Part shown: positions 12,522 through 25,704 of the stretch, piece after piece
How the letters are laid out: the number at the start of each line of letters is the position of its first letter
Position numbering within the stretch: position 1 is the first letter of the stretch
Origin: Schistocerca nitens
Lineage: Eukaryota > Arthropoda > Insecta > Orthoptera > Acrididae
Length of the DNA: 64,000 bases
Reading direction: 5' to 3'
Assembly: GCF_023898315.1 (NCBI RefSeq)
Contig: NC_064615.1
Span: 737,774,950-737,838,949 of the forward strand
Notes under the pieces: model-generated
The model's database searches: none
Seen by the model: only the letters and a program-made list of their open reading frames with translations
What the model was told of the DNA's origin: nothing
Position numbers and translations under genes: made by a program

Positions 12522-12543
12522 GGGGTAGGGGTAGGGGTGGAGG
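12522..12543 (+). other. Potential G-quadruplex
   Basis: Three GGGGTA-type runs followed by GGGGTGGAGGG give four closely spaced G-runs of at least three with short loops. This fits the standard four-run G-quadruplex pattern. No gene lies next to it. Confidence 0.5.
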
Positions 12544-12629
12544 GACAATCTGCCATCTTAAATAAAGTAACAATGCAGACTGCTTTAACATGCTACTGCT
12601 GTCATTCTGTAGCCTTATTATTAACTCTT

Positions 12630-13773
12630 CTACCCTTCAGTCCAGTGCAGTTTTTCTTTGCCATGCCTCTTCGAAGATATGGAACATATATTTGACAATA
12701 TTGTCCATTTTGATAGAGTAATACTGCTAGATGTTTCATGCACCAAAATTCTGACGCCTTTCAATTTGACATCTCTATCTCAGTCTCAAGCATATGATTT
12801 CACCTAACCCCACACAAGTTTTATTGCATTCAAATGGCAGTGATGTAGTGGAGGACACAATATTCTGTGACCATATTCTTCAGTAATTTTATCAGTTTCA
12901 TTAAGGGTATTACATGTTTTATACTATTTTGCGATTTTCAGCATCTCTGTCTCTTTCATTTTCTTATCAAATAACTCTTTGCCATACTTCTCTAGCCAAT
13001 CCACTATGTCACTCTTCCTGCTGCTGCATGTAGGGTCTTTGTCTAATTGAACAGAGTGATATGGCGCATAATCGAATATTATAGAGGTATTATTATCTAT
13101 GTCTGGAAGCAAAGAGTGTATGAACCACTCTTTAAATTTCGTTGCCGCTGTTTCCTCATTGTAGGCCTCAGATTTCTTTGATGTAGACTGCCAAAAAATC
13201 ATTTAGAATAAACCTACCAATTGTCCCAAACTATATGCCTTTTCTAACTGGAGCTTTCATTGATCATATTGTGTCGTTAGTCCACACAGTCAGTATGGAA
13301 CGACCTACATTTAACCACGTTTCATCCAACCAAACTATTTTGTGTGGTTTGTAACTCAAAAAACGGTATCTCTGAGCAACAATATCCTCCTGCTCAAGCA
13401 GAACTCTTCTTCCAGAAAACTTTTTCCATCGAAACCCTGTTCCTTTTAGCATCACTGAAAGGCTGGCTCTTCCTCTAAAAAATAATTCTGTACCTCGTTA
13501 TGAGAGAGGGAGATTCTTACATTTGTGATATTCTTTCTGGATGTAATAGCCATACATATGTTGCCAAACTGTACCCTCTTGAAAATTACCCAGTTCAGTC
13601 TTTTAGCAACATGCACTCTGATTTCTCCTGGACTGAAAAGATCAGCAGTTGATTTCTGTATGTCTCCAGCACACTTCTCCCTTTTTTTCCACAGACGTCG
13701 TTCCAATTTTCAGAGCCCCAGCTACTCGTTCGACGACTTTTGACAAAAGTATAAGAAACCCACTGTTGTCCAT
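12630..13773 (-). pseudogene. IS630/Tc1-mariner superfamily transposase remnant
   Basis: Read on the minus strand, an N-terminal region (LLSKVVERVAGALKIGTTS) begins near 13773. It is followed by GRRVLLEQEDIVAQRYRF and the first catalytic block KIVWLDETWLN (about 13335). The second block is IIFDYAPYHSVQLDK (about 13070), where the usual DNAPYH has Asn replaced by Tyr. The third block is PPYHCHLNAIKLVW (about 12820), where the catalytic Glu of LNPIELIW is Lys. The protein would cut and paste DNA by DDE chemistry. Frames change several times (for example between 13452 and 13455, and around 13200-13264), and the acidic triad is incomplete. Terminal inverted repeats are not evident. Inactive relic. 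Confidence 0.82.
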
Positions 13774-13779
13774 TTCTTC

Positions 13780-14179
13780 CTCAAATAGAATTTTACGTTA
13801 TATATTAGCTCACGAGATAGGCTGTTTAAGGTAGCGCCCCTGTCTACCCTCCTGTGGCCTGAAAAGAGGCCATATTACATGCGTGTGAAATTAACGAAAC
13901 TTTACACCAAACTGTTAACAGGGTACTGAATTGTTAACTCACAGTCCATGACAAACGATAAGCATAGGAGAAACACTACGCAGGTACTGAAGAAGTATAT
14001 CACAATGTGCGAGTTTGAGCTGTAGCAGTGGTTAGCAACTTAACATAGGATCATCACCATGCAACGTTTATGAATTCCAGGGTTCATACTGGTGTTAGAG
14101 TGTTGCCTCTACAGTAAGCATTCCCAATGCCAATACTATCATGGACATTCCTTGAGCTGGCTGACAGTTGAAAAATAAA
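13780..14179. other. No gene recognised
   Basis: No domain. A segment near 14028 (GTAGCAGTGGTTAGCAAC) resembles a tRNA-type A box, but no B box follows at the right distance. Confidence 0.4.
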
Positions 14180-14460
14180 AACATGGCGCCCCACAAGGCT
14201 CCAGTTTAGAACCTAAACTCTTTTTGATTTTTTACAAATGATCCAGATGAATTAGCTCATACCATAAATACATTAAAGCTGCAGATCTCATGAGTGTAAT
14301 GATCATAGGAAGGTCTACTGAACATTTCTCTAGCAATATTGAGAAGTGTGCCTCAGACATTGATAAGTGGTTTTCTGCAAAAAATCTTGTAATAAATATA
14401 CAAAGAACTGTCATAATGCACTTGCACACAATACAGAATAACTACCCAGTACTGTGAACT
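14180..14460 (+). pseudogene. LINE reverse transcriptase fragment
   Basis: A block reading GAPQGSSLEPKLFLIFYK (about 14189) matches the conserved GVPQGSVLGPLLFLIYIND box of LINE reverse transcriptases. After a frame change comes a region ending DIDKWFSAKNLVIN, matching the W...N.L.LN..KT block. The FADD box is degraded (AADLMSV). Only about 90 residues of a dead element are seen. Confidence 0.75.
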
Positions 14461-14761
14461 ACAGATAAGTTTAGTAAAATCAGTGATCTCTGTCTAAACA
14501 TGATGTCAAACACCAGCTGTCTAATCGTGTCCACCAAATACCCTCACATTCCCAACTACAACAAGGCATCTAATAAAATGCCACTAAATGCAAAAGAATA
14601 TAGTTTATGATACTGCACCCACACGAGCCTATTACATCACACATTCAAAATTTTTGGAGAAGAAGAGGAACTCTTCCAAGACTAGCACAAACAACGCAGA
14701 CAGTTTTGTTGTATAATTTCAAAACTATCAAATGATTCAGATGTTCATGAGCAGATCAGAA

Positions 14762-14762
<1 letters not shown>

Positions 14763-14804
<42 letters not shown>

Positions 14805-14823
14805 TGCTGTTGTTGTTGTTGTT
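14763..14823. repeat. Compound microsatellite (TAG)n(TTG)n
   Basis: About 14 TAG units run directly into about six TTG units. Confidence 0.97.
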
Positions 14824-16139
14824 TTACTGATCCAGAAATCACTTTCACAAGGATATTGTTTATGTCATAACATTAAAATTAAAAAAAACAAGAAAAATAA
14901 CTTAATTAATGTATAAATGCATTTACATAATTGCAGTTCTAAATTGACAGGGATGAGACAAGTAGTTGGTCATGGCCGCAGCCTTAAAGTAGCAACCATC
15001 TTGTCATTTGCTTGAAGTAATTTAAGGAAACTGTAGAAAACCTAAATCACAATGGCTAAGTGAAGATTGAACCTCCACCCTCCCAAACACAAGGTCAATC
15101 TGTTTAAAGCAGCGCAGCCAAATTCAGTTTATCCTTAGTGTAGAATACTGTATTGCAAATAATGTCTCACTGCATACAGTGCACACCCAGTAAACACATA
15201 ATTTTTTTTCATAATGTAATAATCCACACACCATCAGCTGACGTCAGGACCGTAGTCAAAACGTGTGGTTTCCACTTTATGTACCAGAACTTCCCATTTA
15301 CTAACATGATTTTGAATTACCAGCATGTCACCTATGCTTTACTCATAAATCCGTTATACAAAAGAACAACATGAGATGCAGCAGATACCAAAAAATTAAG
15401 TGCTATATTAGCCAAAACTTTAAATATGTGTAAATTGTTGTGAACAAGCAGACTTTCTTGACTGTAGTTGACATGGGTTACTCAGATATTCCTCTACTGA
15501 AAAAGATGAAACATAAACAAAGCAAGAATTATTACATATAAACTGACATTAAAATGTGCGAGGGTACTTACATCTCAGTGTAAAAATACTTCATATCTGA
15601 AGTGGTGCATTGTTCACTAGTATTTATATTGCCACTTAATGCCTTGCAGACAATAATGCAAAAGCAATGTTATATTTCTTTCAACAAAACATTAAATATC
15701 GAGTTTCTAGGAAAATTATTTGCGTACATGTATGCTAGATGTGATTTATTTCGACAGCACAGACATGTGTGCAGAGTACTAGATAATAGATTTTAAGACT
15801 TGTGTTTCAAATGCTTCTCAGTTTCCTGCAGGATGTACACAATAAAAGTACAAAGTGCTCAAAATATACCTGCAGCAATTTACTTTCTGTTACCTTTTGC
15901 AGAAATAATAGCAGAAGAGCGTCTGTAAGTTTTTAGGTTACAGGAAGGAAGCAAGCTCTTCTAATGAGGTAATGCAGTCTCATACTGATCTGATAATTCC
16001 CTGCTTCTGTAACTGTTATAGTCCATGGTACGTTATTTATAATCTGAAAAAGTTAAATAACCCTTACATGCTTTGATCAGCCAAAATGTTTTGTAAACTT
16101 CAAAATGGCAAACGATGCAGAAAGCCAGATTAGAAGGTA
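14824..16139. other. No gene recognised
   Basis: AT-rich, with only short frames lacking recognisable domains. Confidence 0.45.
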
Positions 16140-17051
16140 TAGGAATGTTGTAGGTAGCTGACTACAATCAAATCTCCAGGATGGAAACCAGAAAGTAGTT
16201 TTAAATGGTTCAAGTGGGGTATGGGATACATCTCCTCAATTTCAAAGAACTCCTGTCAGTTGTAATGCATCTCAATGCTCAGTTCTATGGCCATTGATGT
16301 TTTTGGTCTTTGTAAATAATCGACCATGTTGTGCAAGGCTCCCCTGTAAATTTACTTTATCTGTTGCCACTACCACCATTTCCATGAGTGGACCATCAGT
16401 AGATAGTTTTGAGGAAAGTATAATCAACACACTCTCTGAAGTGAATAATTAGTTCAATGCAAATGATCTTTCACTGTATTCAAATAAAATCAATATTTAT
16501 CAGTTGAGCAAAAAGTAAAAATGAGAAATAAATAAATGTGACTTTGGGAAATCAACTAACAGAAAGATCCAATGTGTTAAATTCCTTGGAGTGCATATTA
16601 ACAGTAAACTGAATTGGTCCACTCATATCCAACAGAACCTAAAAAGACTGAGCTCAGCTACATATGCTATCAGAATGTTCTGTTCCATTGAAGACTTAAC
16701 TACTACGAAATCCACATACTTTAGTTATTCTCTCCCCATTATATGTTATGGAATTATCTTATGGGAGAATTCAGCGTTGGCAAAGAAAATTTTTGTGGAC
16801 CAGAAAAGGCTATAGCAATTATGTTTAGAGTAGACCCCCACCCCCATCCTCTAGGATTTCTGGCCATAATCTTTTCAGAAAACTACAAATAATAACCGCT
16901 GCATCCCAGTACATATATTCACTTACTATATGTGTTACATAATCAAGAAAACTACTCATGACAGTAATAGAAACTGTCATAGATATATAGGAAAACGGAA
17001 ATAAAATCTGTGTTATCAACTTAAGGACCTGACAATGGTGCTGTAAAGTAT
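16140..17051 (+). pseudogene. LINE reverse transcriptase C-terminal fragment
   Basis: Recognisable blocks in order: CSVLWPLMFLVFVNN (about 16275, the QGSVLGPLLFL..ND box), a degraded FADDT box, KFLGVHINSKLNWSTHI (from 16579) and YFSYSLPIICYGIILWENS (about 16720), followed by KKIFVDQKR. This is the usual C-terminal half of a CR1/Jockey-like ORF2. A stop follows at 16813, and later segments lie in other frames. No endonuclease or ORF1 is attached, so this is a 5'-truncated or eroded copy. Confidence 0.85.
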
Positions 17052-17815
17052 CAGAATGGGGTAACTCTCAACGAAAACCGAAATTCTGACTATAATGAAG
17101 TACCCAATACTATCTTGCAATTTTCACACAAAAAAGAACAAACATATGATATGCATTCTAACACTATAAATTCAATAAATTGATGTAATTATAATAGCTG
17201 GAAAGTAATAATGGTGAAATGTAATAAAAATGTGACGAAATTAGCAACTATTCAAAAACCTGCAATAAATGTAACAAAAGTTGAAACACGTACTTACAAA
17301 ATTCATATACAGAAACCTGACTGTAATTATTGCTCATCTAAGTGAGAAGATGCAGGAATCATGTTAGTATCAAAATCAAATTTATACTTAAAAAGTTATC
17401 AGGGTTTTGAAGTCAAACATTATTGCAGAAAGGTATTCCATGTATTTTGGATTATGATAACACTATTATTTTGGCATGTTACCCAACTTAGAAAGATTGT
17501 GACAATTTATAAATCTATATTCTGTTACTTGTTTTAGAAAATCAATCAACTTTTAATTGTAAACTCAAAATTACTGTATAAAAAATTATTGCTCTCGTAT
17601 TCAATTTATAAAACATATACAACAACCATTGGCAACAGTTTGGGGTGGCTAGTGTCGTCTCAGATTGTGTAGGGTCAATGTTATGTCATCTCTGTGGTGC
17701 AAAGAAAGAAGTTATTAAGTATATTTCTGTTTTGCCCACATTATTTACCAGTTTTGATTAACTTGACATACCAATAGCCCAATTTTTTTTAGGTGGAAAC
17801 AATTTGTAGTGAAGA
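17052..17815 (+). repeat. Diverged direct repeat, copy A
   Basis: About 0.75 kb shared with 23690-24392 in the same orientation. Matches include TTACAAAATTCATATACAGA, GTTAGTATCAAAATCAAATT, TACTTAAAAAGTT and TATTTCTGTTTTG.CCACAT. I estimate roughly three quarters identity with several indels. Copy A directly follows a LINE fragment, so it could be a LINE 3' UTR; no coding frame is shared. Confidence 0.7.
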
Positions 17816-20244
17816 GATACAGTCTGAAATTATGAACTTCAAGAAACAACAAATTAAGTAACCAGTTTGATGGCCACCAATGGCGGTCGTTCAATTTAAT
17901 GGACTGAGCTCGGATATGTTGAAAATTGTCAGGACAGTCTTGTTAATCATTTCGAAGTTTAGTGTATCAACACATCACAAATAGGAAATGCAAAATGAAA
18001 TGGGCACCAAACTGAACATATGAATAATACTGGCAACTATAAGAACCAAAAGTGAAAAGCAAAATAATGGTCGAAGATGTAACAAACAGGGTGAATGCAA
18101 ACTAATTACGTGAGACATCAAAATCGGAAACATCAAAACGATAAGTTCTTACAATTTTTTCCTTCTTCTGTGAAGTAGTGACAGACAGTGTATTAAGGCC
18201 ATATGAACTGTGAGTCAATATTTTTCGTGTATTAGGCAAAATTGTTCTTGATGGCAAATTAGAAAGAGGAGGCTACTCAGTTTTTACACAATTATTACAC
18301 CAAAATTTACTTCAATAGTTAACAAAATTTTTGGGAGGAGAAGTTGAGGAAATAAAATAAAGTCGATGCAATGACAAGAGATCAAAGTAAGAATTTAGGT
18401 AGTAGAACAGAGGAATCAAGAAACAAAATTCGCTTGTAAAATCGAATCAAGGGGGGGGGGCAGTGAGGAGGTATACTACGAACAATGAAGCGAAAAATAT
18501 GAGGTTCCAGATTACAGACCTCAATAACTCGACCTGGAACTAAGAAAGGAACTTACAGCAGAACCAGAAAACAAAGGATCAGATGCACAGTTTAGTTTTA
18601 TAGGTAATAATGTTTTAAACACAGAATTGGATCTTATAATTAATGTTAAAAGTACTTCTACTGGTGAAAATGTAGTTTTGTCAAAAGAGAACGAAAATGT
18701 TTATTTTGATGCAGATCGATCCGCTGCACAGCATGTTTGTCAACAAACTGTTAAATATCTAATGAACGAAATTGCAAATTGTAACGATGCTGCATCCAAT
18801 AGCCTAATAGTAATGCAAATATTAATAAAAATAGTAGTACAAGTGTTGAAATAAATTGGAAATATCCCAAAATAAAAGTAAAATGAAAATCTCTAAGTAA
18901 ACATAAAGTAGTTGAAATTTGTAGATAAACAGTCTTCGACAGAGGACACTGGGGAACCCATAGGGTTAACTCACACTGTAAAACGCAATTTAAAGATCTG
19001 TTGTCAACAATTCAGTATAACTGTTACAATTAGATCATTTATAAAAATTTGTTATGACAAGTGAATGCTAAGTTGACACATAACTATTGATTAAGCTACA
19101 TTTTACTGTGAGTGATGATTAGAGTGAGGGGATTGAATGTCAGAATGCATACATAATATCTGAATGCTGTAACTGCTGGGAATTGTGTTTTATGTGAGTA
19201 ACTTTATGTCTGGACTGGACTAATGTTTGAAATATGTTAAAGACGTTTTGTCATTTTTGAAAGTATTGAACCTGTGTTGTATGATAATGATTTGAGAATT
19301 GATTTACTATGGTCACATTGTTTTATACTATGGACATAGTAGTGGTGATTTATGAGCATTAGGATGATTTGATATTGTAGGATTATGTATATGCTGTCAT
19401 GACATTATGTAGGGATTTCTCCACGATTTGAAGACATATTAATGAGATATATGGTATATTGCACTATTTTGGAGATGATAATTACAATTAGCTTGCTATG
19501 TGTTAGGGAATAATATTCTGTGTTGTGGTGGGTGGTAATCAGTTATATCATGGAGTCTACATTCATACCTGGAAATAAGATGAAGGTTTTTACTATGTTT
19601 ATTGTTAGTCTGATAGAAATGTGAATGAACATATAAACAGCATTTAATGAGTTCATAATAGAACAAAACTTGAAGTGATGAAAGAAGTAGAACAGCTATT
19701 TTCCGAAAATGTCTGGGGTAAAATAATGTTGCTGACTAGTATTTCACACCAACTGACTAGTTCTTGTAACAAGTGGATTATTTAAAGAGAGTATTGCTGA
19801 ATGGGATAATGGGGGGGAGGTGTTCTGTCTGTAATGAAACCAGTAAACTATTTTTGATATAGAAAAGATTTGAGGGATTGTGTTATCTGATAGTGTACCA
19901 AACAATTTTGTTGCCTTATAGTATTTTCTGAAGAAGTAATATATCAATGCTGTCTACAAGTATATTTCTGTAATGAGAATTTGGAACTGCTGATGGTTTA
20001 TACTTACATTTTTTGTGATGTTGTTGCAAGTGATGTAACTTTGTTTGAGAAGATAATTTAGCAGTACAGGTTTTGGCATTTTATCTTGTTGTCAAGGTTA
20101 CTGTTTACCATACACAAGATGTATGCATACACTTGAGGTCTCTACATATTCTGAAGTACTTTGAAATCTTAGTACTTGTTCCTGATTGCACAGAAACTTT
20201 ATTTTGCAGCTGCCTACATTCAACAGATTATAGTTTACTTTATA
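17816..20244. other. Anonymous sequence with one coding-like stretch
   Basis: The plus-strand stretch 18330-18860 contains short polar, non-repetitive frames, the longest being 18627-18854 (75 codons). It might be a relic of a transposon protein, but I recognise no domain. An 11-base G run sits near 18451. The rest, to 20244, is T/G-rich without features. Confidence 0.35.
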
Positions 20245-21823
20245 CAGGGTGTTACAAAAAGGTACGGCCAAACTTCCAGGAAACATTCCTCACACACAAA
20301 TAAAGAAAATATGTTATGTGGACATGTATCTGGAAACACTTAATTTCCATGTTAGAGCTCATTTTAGTTTCATCAGTATGTACTGTACTTCCTCGATTCA
20401 CCGCCAGTTGGCCCAATTGAAGGAAGGTAATGTTGACTTCGGTGCTTGTGTCGACATGCGACTCATTGCTCTACAGTACTAGCATCAAGCACATCAGTAC
20501 GTAGCACCAACAGGTTAGTGTTCATCACGAACGTGGTTTTGTAGTCAGTACAATGTTTACAAATGCGGAGTTGGCAGATGTCCATTTGCTGTATGGATTA
20601 GCACGGGACAATAGCCGTGGCGCGGTACGTTTGTATCGAGACAGATTTCCAGAATGAAGATGTCCCAACAGGAAGACTTTTGAAGCAATTGATTGGCGTC
20701 TTAGGGAGCACGGAACATTCCAGCCTATGACTCGCGACTGGGGAAGACCTAGAACGACGATGACACCTGCAATGGACAAGGCAATTCTTCGTGCAGTTGA
20801 CGATAACCCTAATGTCAGCGTCAGAGAAGTTGCAGCTGTACAAGGTAACGTTGACCACGTCACTGTATGGAGAGTGCTACGGGACAACCAGTTGTTTCCG
20901 TAGCATGTACAGTCTGTGCAGGCACTATCAGTAGCTGATTGGCCTCCACGGGTACACTTCTGCGAATGGTTCATCTAACAATGTGTCAATCCTCATTTCA
21001 GTGTGAATGTTCTCGTTACGGATGAGGCTTCATTCCAACATGATCAAATTGTAAATTTTCACAATCAACATGTGTGGGCTGACGAGAATCCGCACGTAAT
21101 TGTGCAATCACGTCATCAACACAGATGTTCTGTGAACGTTTGGGCAGGCATTGTTGGTGATGTCTTGATTGGGCCCCATCTTCTTCCACCTACGTTCAAT
21201 GGAGCACGTTATCATGATTTCATGTGGGATACTCTACCTGTGCTGCTAGAACATGTGCCTTTAAAAGTACGACACAACATGTGGTTCATGCGCGATGGAG
21301 CTCCTGCACATTTCAGTCAAAGTGTTCGTACACTTCTCAACAACAGATTCGGTGACCGATGGATTGGTAGAGGTGGACCTATTCCATGGCCTCCACGTTC
21401 TCCTGACCTCAACCCTCTTGAATTTCATTTATGGGGGCATTTGAAAGCTTTTGTCTAGGCAACCCCGGTACCAAATGTAGAGAGACTTCGTGCTCGTATT
21501 GTGGATGGCTGTGATACCATACGCCATTCTCCAGGGCTGCATCAGCGCATCAGGGATACCATGCCACAGAGGGTGGATGCATGTATCTTCGCTAACGGAG
21601 GACATTTTGAACATTTCCTGTAACGAAGTGTTTGAAGTCACGCTGGTACGTTCCGTTGCTGTGTGTTCCCATTCCATGATTAATGTGATTTGAAGAGAAG
21701 TAATAAAATGAGCTCTAACATGGAAAGTAAGCGTTTCCGGACAAATGTCCACATAACATATTTTCTTTCTTTGTGTGAGGAATGTTTCCTGAAAGTTTGG
21801 CCATACCTTTTTGTAACACCCTG
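20245..21823 (+). mobile_element. DD41D-type Tc1/mariner superfamily element, full length
   Basis: Bounded by TA on both sides (20243-20244 and 21824-21825). The inverted termini CAGGGTGTTACAAAAAGGTA and its complement extend as arms of about 120 bp (20245-20366 and 21703-21823). One transposase frame of 357 codons fills the centre but has four stops. A shorter, opposite-strand copy is present at 38573-39485. Confidence 0.93.
20553..21623 (+). pseudogene. DD41D-type transposase, single frame with four nonsense codons
   Basis: From ATG 20553 to TAA 21621 the reading frame has no frameshift, 357 codons in all. The N-terminus (MFTNAELADVHLLYGLARDN) matches the N-terminal helix-turn-helix region that precedes many insect transposases of this kind. 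Catalytic blocks are TDEASF (near 21018), RDGAPAHF (near 21291) and SPDLNPLEFHLWGHL (near 21401). The second and third acidic positions are 41 residues apart by my count, like the DD41D group, but the third position here is Glu; the 38.8-kb copy has Asp. In-frame stops are TGA 20655, TAG 20901, TAA 20976 and TAG 21456. At the last, the other copy has TAC. Not functional as it stands. Confidence 0.9.
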
Positions 21824-23689
21824 TATATGCTGCTGGATTAATGAAAACATATAGGATGTTGTTATTTGTAATGAAAGTTCCATACACAGTATATTTATGC
21901 AGTGTATATACAAAACGACCTGAAGAATCTAATATACACTTTTTCAGCCAATATATTTGTTACCTGTAACCACATCTGCTGAGAAATCATAAGTAATTTT
22001 ACCACCTTGATACTTAATATCGTACACCTATACTAGTTAATCATGAATTGAATGCTTTGATGAAATGAACGATACAGTTTTTCTTATTGTCACTACAGCT
22101 GCTGCTCAGATCATAGACATTATGCTACGAATACTACGAAAGCATAAAGCTAATTATGTACTGAGAAAATACACTTCTATCACATTTGATTTAAATTTGT
22201 GTGAAAAGATGTCTATGCTGAATGAAGAAGGATTGTAAAGTTATGCACCAAACAGAGTAACAAAAACATATATTATGGTACATGAACTTGAGTGATTGGT
22301 TTGGAAGGGGACAAGCGTTGTTATTTTTGGCCTTCCTGACTTTTTCCCATCTCAGTGCAAATAATGATCAACACATTTTACGAAACACACTGACTATATA
22401 GTCATAAAGCTAAAAAATATTTTACTCATTCTCAAACTTATTAGATGAAACGAAAAATATCCATGCTGAAACGAAATGCATATATCTGCAAATGAATAAT
22501 TAACACATTCATATGAATCAAAGAGATTCTGTGAAAATTTCCCTTAGCAGTTCTCACCATTCCCACTAATTACAATATGAACAAATGACAGAAATTTGAA
22601 GCACTTTAAATTTGACTTGAAGAGATATATTGCTACATTCTTTGATCAATATCTCATGAAAGCAACACTTACATAGTTTAACCCAGATGAAAAGCACTTG
22701 ATTCATACTTCAGTGCACATGTACACGCATTTAACTGTATACCCAAAAGGATTTATATCTGAAATGTTGATGAATTCGTTATAACACTATGAAAGATTGT
22801 ACAAGAGAATTCCTGAATAAGCTGTAGAACTTACAAATATTTGAAGTTATTCACTGGCACTTACATGATATGAAGTACCACTTTTGAAGAATAATTGTAA
22901 GAATGAAACTGATTACATTTTGCCAAGAGAAATACAACTTATACATTTTTAGATTACAAAATGATAATTATAATTATAAATACTCGATTTTCGATATGAT
23001 GGATTACGAGTGGAAGGTGTTACCACATAATGTACATACTAACTATGTATCTAAGTGAATTGTCAATAGATTTAGTTACCAGTTTATCTTGTGAGTTTGG
23101 GCACCACATGACCTGTATGAATTCCCATTGTTACAAAAAATACTCTGGGTATATATAATGTAGTTTTGTCATACAATTGTAGTAGTTGATAGCACAATTT
23201 ACCTGACACTTCTAATTTTTGATTTATAAGATGCTCGAATTGTAAGATATACTATACCCTATACTCTAAAAACTTTCTGTAATTGTCATCTGAATGAGCA
23301 ATTGGTGACAGAGACTGTGTAGTTTTAGAGATAAATATTAGACAAGATTTGAGAAGACTCCCTTCTGATGACAAGTTGAATATGAGTTCCCATTGTACTA
23401 ATGAGTGCACGGAGAAGAGAAAGGACTTGGAGAAAAAGTATTTGTAAAATGAAGTAACCTTTAATAATTTATGTAACGATATTGCATATATACTTGTTAA
23501 AATAGTTTTTCGCTGATATGATTATGTGATATGCTTAGTTGATAGTACTTACCACTAACGTCCAACACAAACAGATGCAGACATCAAAATTATTTTATAA
23601 CATACCCCTTGTTCTGGTAAGTGCATACTACAACAAAGTCTCACACATAATTTTTATGTGCATTACTTTGGGATGGTGTGTAAACCAGC
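21824..23689. other. No gene recognised
   Basis: AT-rich. A short stretch near 22600 (ILKHFKFDLKRYI-like in frame) resembles the C-terminal motif of LINE ORF2, but nothing before it supports the call. Weak similarity between 22130-22215 and 22405-22480 suggests an old local duplication. Confidence 0.35.
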
Positions 23690-24392
23690 AGAATACGACT
23701 CTTAAGAAAATTGCGATTCTGACCAAATACCACACGGAAATACCCAATATGTTGCGATATTTATGTGAAGTAATACATTCATATGTCAATGCATTGTAGC
23801 ACTATAAATTCGGTATATTTGTATAATTAGAATAACTGGAACATAACATACTGAAATGGCTGCTGTCCAGAAAATGTAAACAAATCTTATAGCATGTACT
23901 TACAAAATTCATATACAGAAGCCTGTTATTTTCAACTTAATGTAAAAATTTAGGATTCATGTTAGTATCAAAATCAAATTTGTACTTAAAAAGTTCTTAC
24001 AATTCCTAAATCAAGCATTGCCTTTGCATGATATTCATGTGTATTGGTGATGATAACTGTATTATTTCAGCATTTTATAGAAGTTGTAACTTGTTTTAAG
24101 AAACCTATCAACTTATAGTTGTAAACATCAAATAATAAATAAATTCATCAAATAATAAATGAGTTCATATTTCGATGGTTGAAACACATATAAGTACCAT
24201 CAGAAACATCTGTGGGATGACTAGTACCATCCCAGATGACACTGTCTATGTGGTGGAAAGAAACAAGTTATTAAAGTTGTTAAGTACATTTCTGTTTTGA
24301 CCACATCATTTACTAATTTTGATTAGCTTTAAGTGTCGCTCCTGACATACAAAGAGCCCAGACGTCCTTTCAGGTGGAGAAAATATACAATG
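23690..24392 (+). repeat. Diverged direct repeat, copy B
   Basis: Partner of 17052-17815 (see there). It ends near AGGTGGAGAAAATATAC; copy A ends AGGTGGAAACAATTTG. Immediately downstream lies a LINE C-terminal tail. Confidence 0.7.
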
Positions 24393-24470
24393 AATCTCTA
24401 TTTAAAGCTAAATTAAAGAATTATTTGTTAGATATGTCTATCTACACATTAGAAGAATTTTATGCATAAA
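24393..24470 (+). pseudogene. LINE ORF2 C-terminal tail
   Basis: A frame reading LFKAKLKNYLLDMSIYTLEE then a stop matches the terminal motif (FKSKLKEYLL...FYS..EF) of CR1-like ORF2 proteins. It is an isolated 26-codon fragment, consistent with a heavily eroded 3' end. Confidence 0.6.
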
Positions 24471-25704
24471 ACGGGAACTTATATTGAGAAATAGCTAAGT
24501 AAATGCCTATTTACATCTATGTGATTACTTTGCAATTATGAATTAAGTGCCTGGCAGAGGTCAAGCTATTTCTCTACCATTCCATTCGCTAACTTAAATC
24601 TTCCTGTGTCAGCTCTGATTTCTCTTATTTTATTATTATGATTATTTCTCCCTATTAAGGTGGGCGCTAACAACATATTTTAGCAATCAGAGGAGAAAGA
24701 TAATGTTTGAAATTTCATGAGAAGATCCTGCCTGCAACGAAAAAGCCTTGTTTAAATGATTGCCACACCATTTCACATATCATATCTATGACGCTCTCTT
24801 CCCTACTTTGTGATAATACAAAACGAGCTGCCCTTCTTTGAACTTTTTCAGTGACCTCTGTCAGTCCCATTTCAGGCAGATCCCTCATACCATAGCAACA
24901 CTCTGAAAGAAGGCAGACAAGTGTCATATCGCAATCTCTTCAGTAGGCCTGTTGCACCTTCTAAGTGTTTTGCACACACTGCACAATCTTTGGTTTACTT
25001 TCTTCACAGCATTATCTAAGATCGTTCCAGTTTAAGTTATTTGTAATTGTGATCCCTAAGTACTTAGTTGAATTTACAGCCTTCAGATTAGCGTGATTTA
25101 TTCTTTAACTGAAATTTAGCAGATTCCTTTTAGTACTCATGTGGATGAGTTCACACTTTCCATTATTTAGAGTTAATTGCTACTTTTTGCACTATACAGA
25201 TATCTTGTCTAAATCGTGTTGCAATTGGTTTTGATCATTTGATGACTTTACAAGATGGTAAATGATGGCATAATCTGCAGAGATCTAAGAGGGCTGCTAA
25301 GATTGTCTGCTTTATTGCATATGCAGATCAGGAATAGCAGATGGTATATAACACTTCCCTGTAGCATTCCACTTGCTGCTTCTGTTTTACTCGATGACTT
25401 TCCATCTGTTAGTGTGAACTGTGATCCTTCTGGCAGGAACCCACAAATCAAGTCTTACAACTGACATGATGATCCACAGACACACAATTTGATTAGACAT
25501 CACTTATGAGGAATGGTACTAAAAGCCTTCTGTAAATCTAAAAATATGGAATCAATCTGATATACTCTGACGATTGCACTCATTACTTTGTGAGAATAGA
25601 GAGTTAGTTTTCTTGCACAAGAATGACATTTTCTGAATCCGTTTTGGCTGTCTGTCAGTAAACAGTTGTCTTTGTGGTCATTCATAGTGTCTGAGCAGTG
25701 TATA

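Noticed and set aside
14028-14100. tRNA-like A box (GTAGCAGTGGTTAGCAAC)
   Set aside because: No B box at the proper distance and no SINE body.
20525-20974. 149-codon open frame on the minus strand
   Set aside because: It is the antisense shadow of the DD41D-type transposase; no domain of its own.
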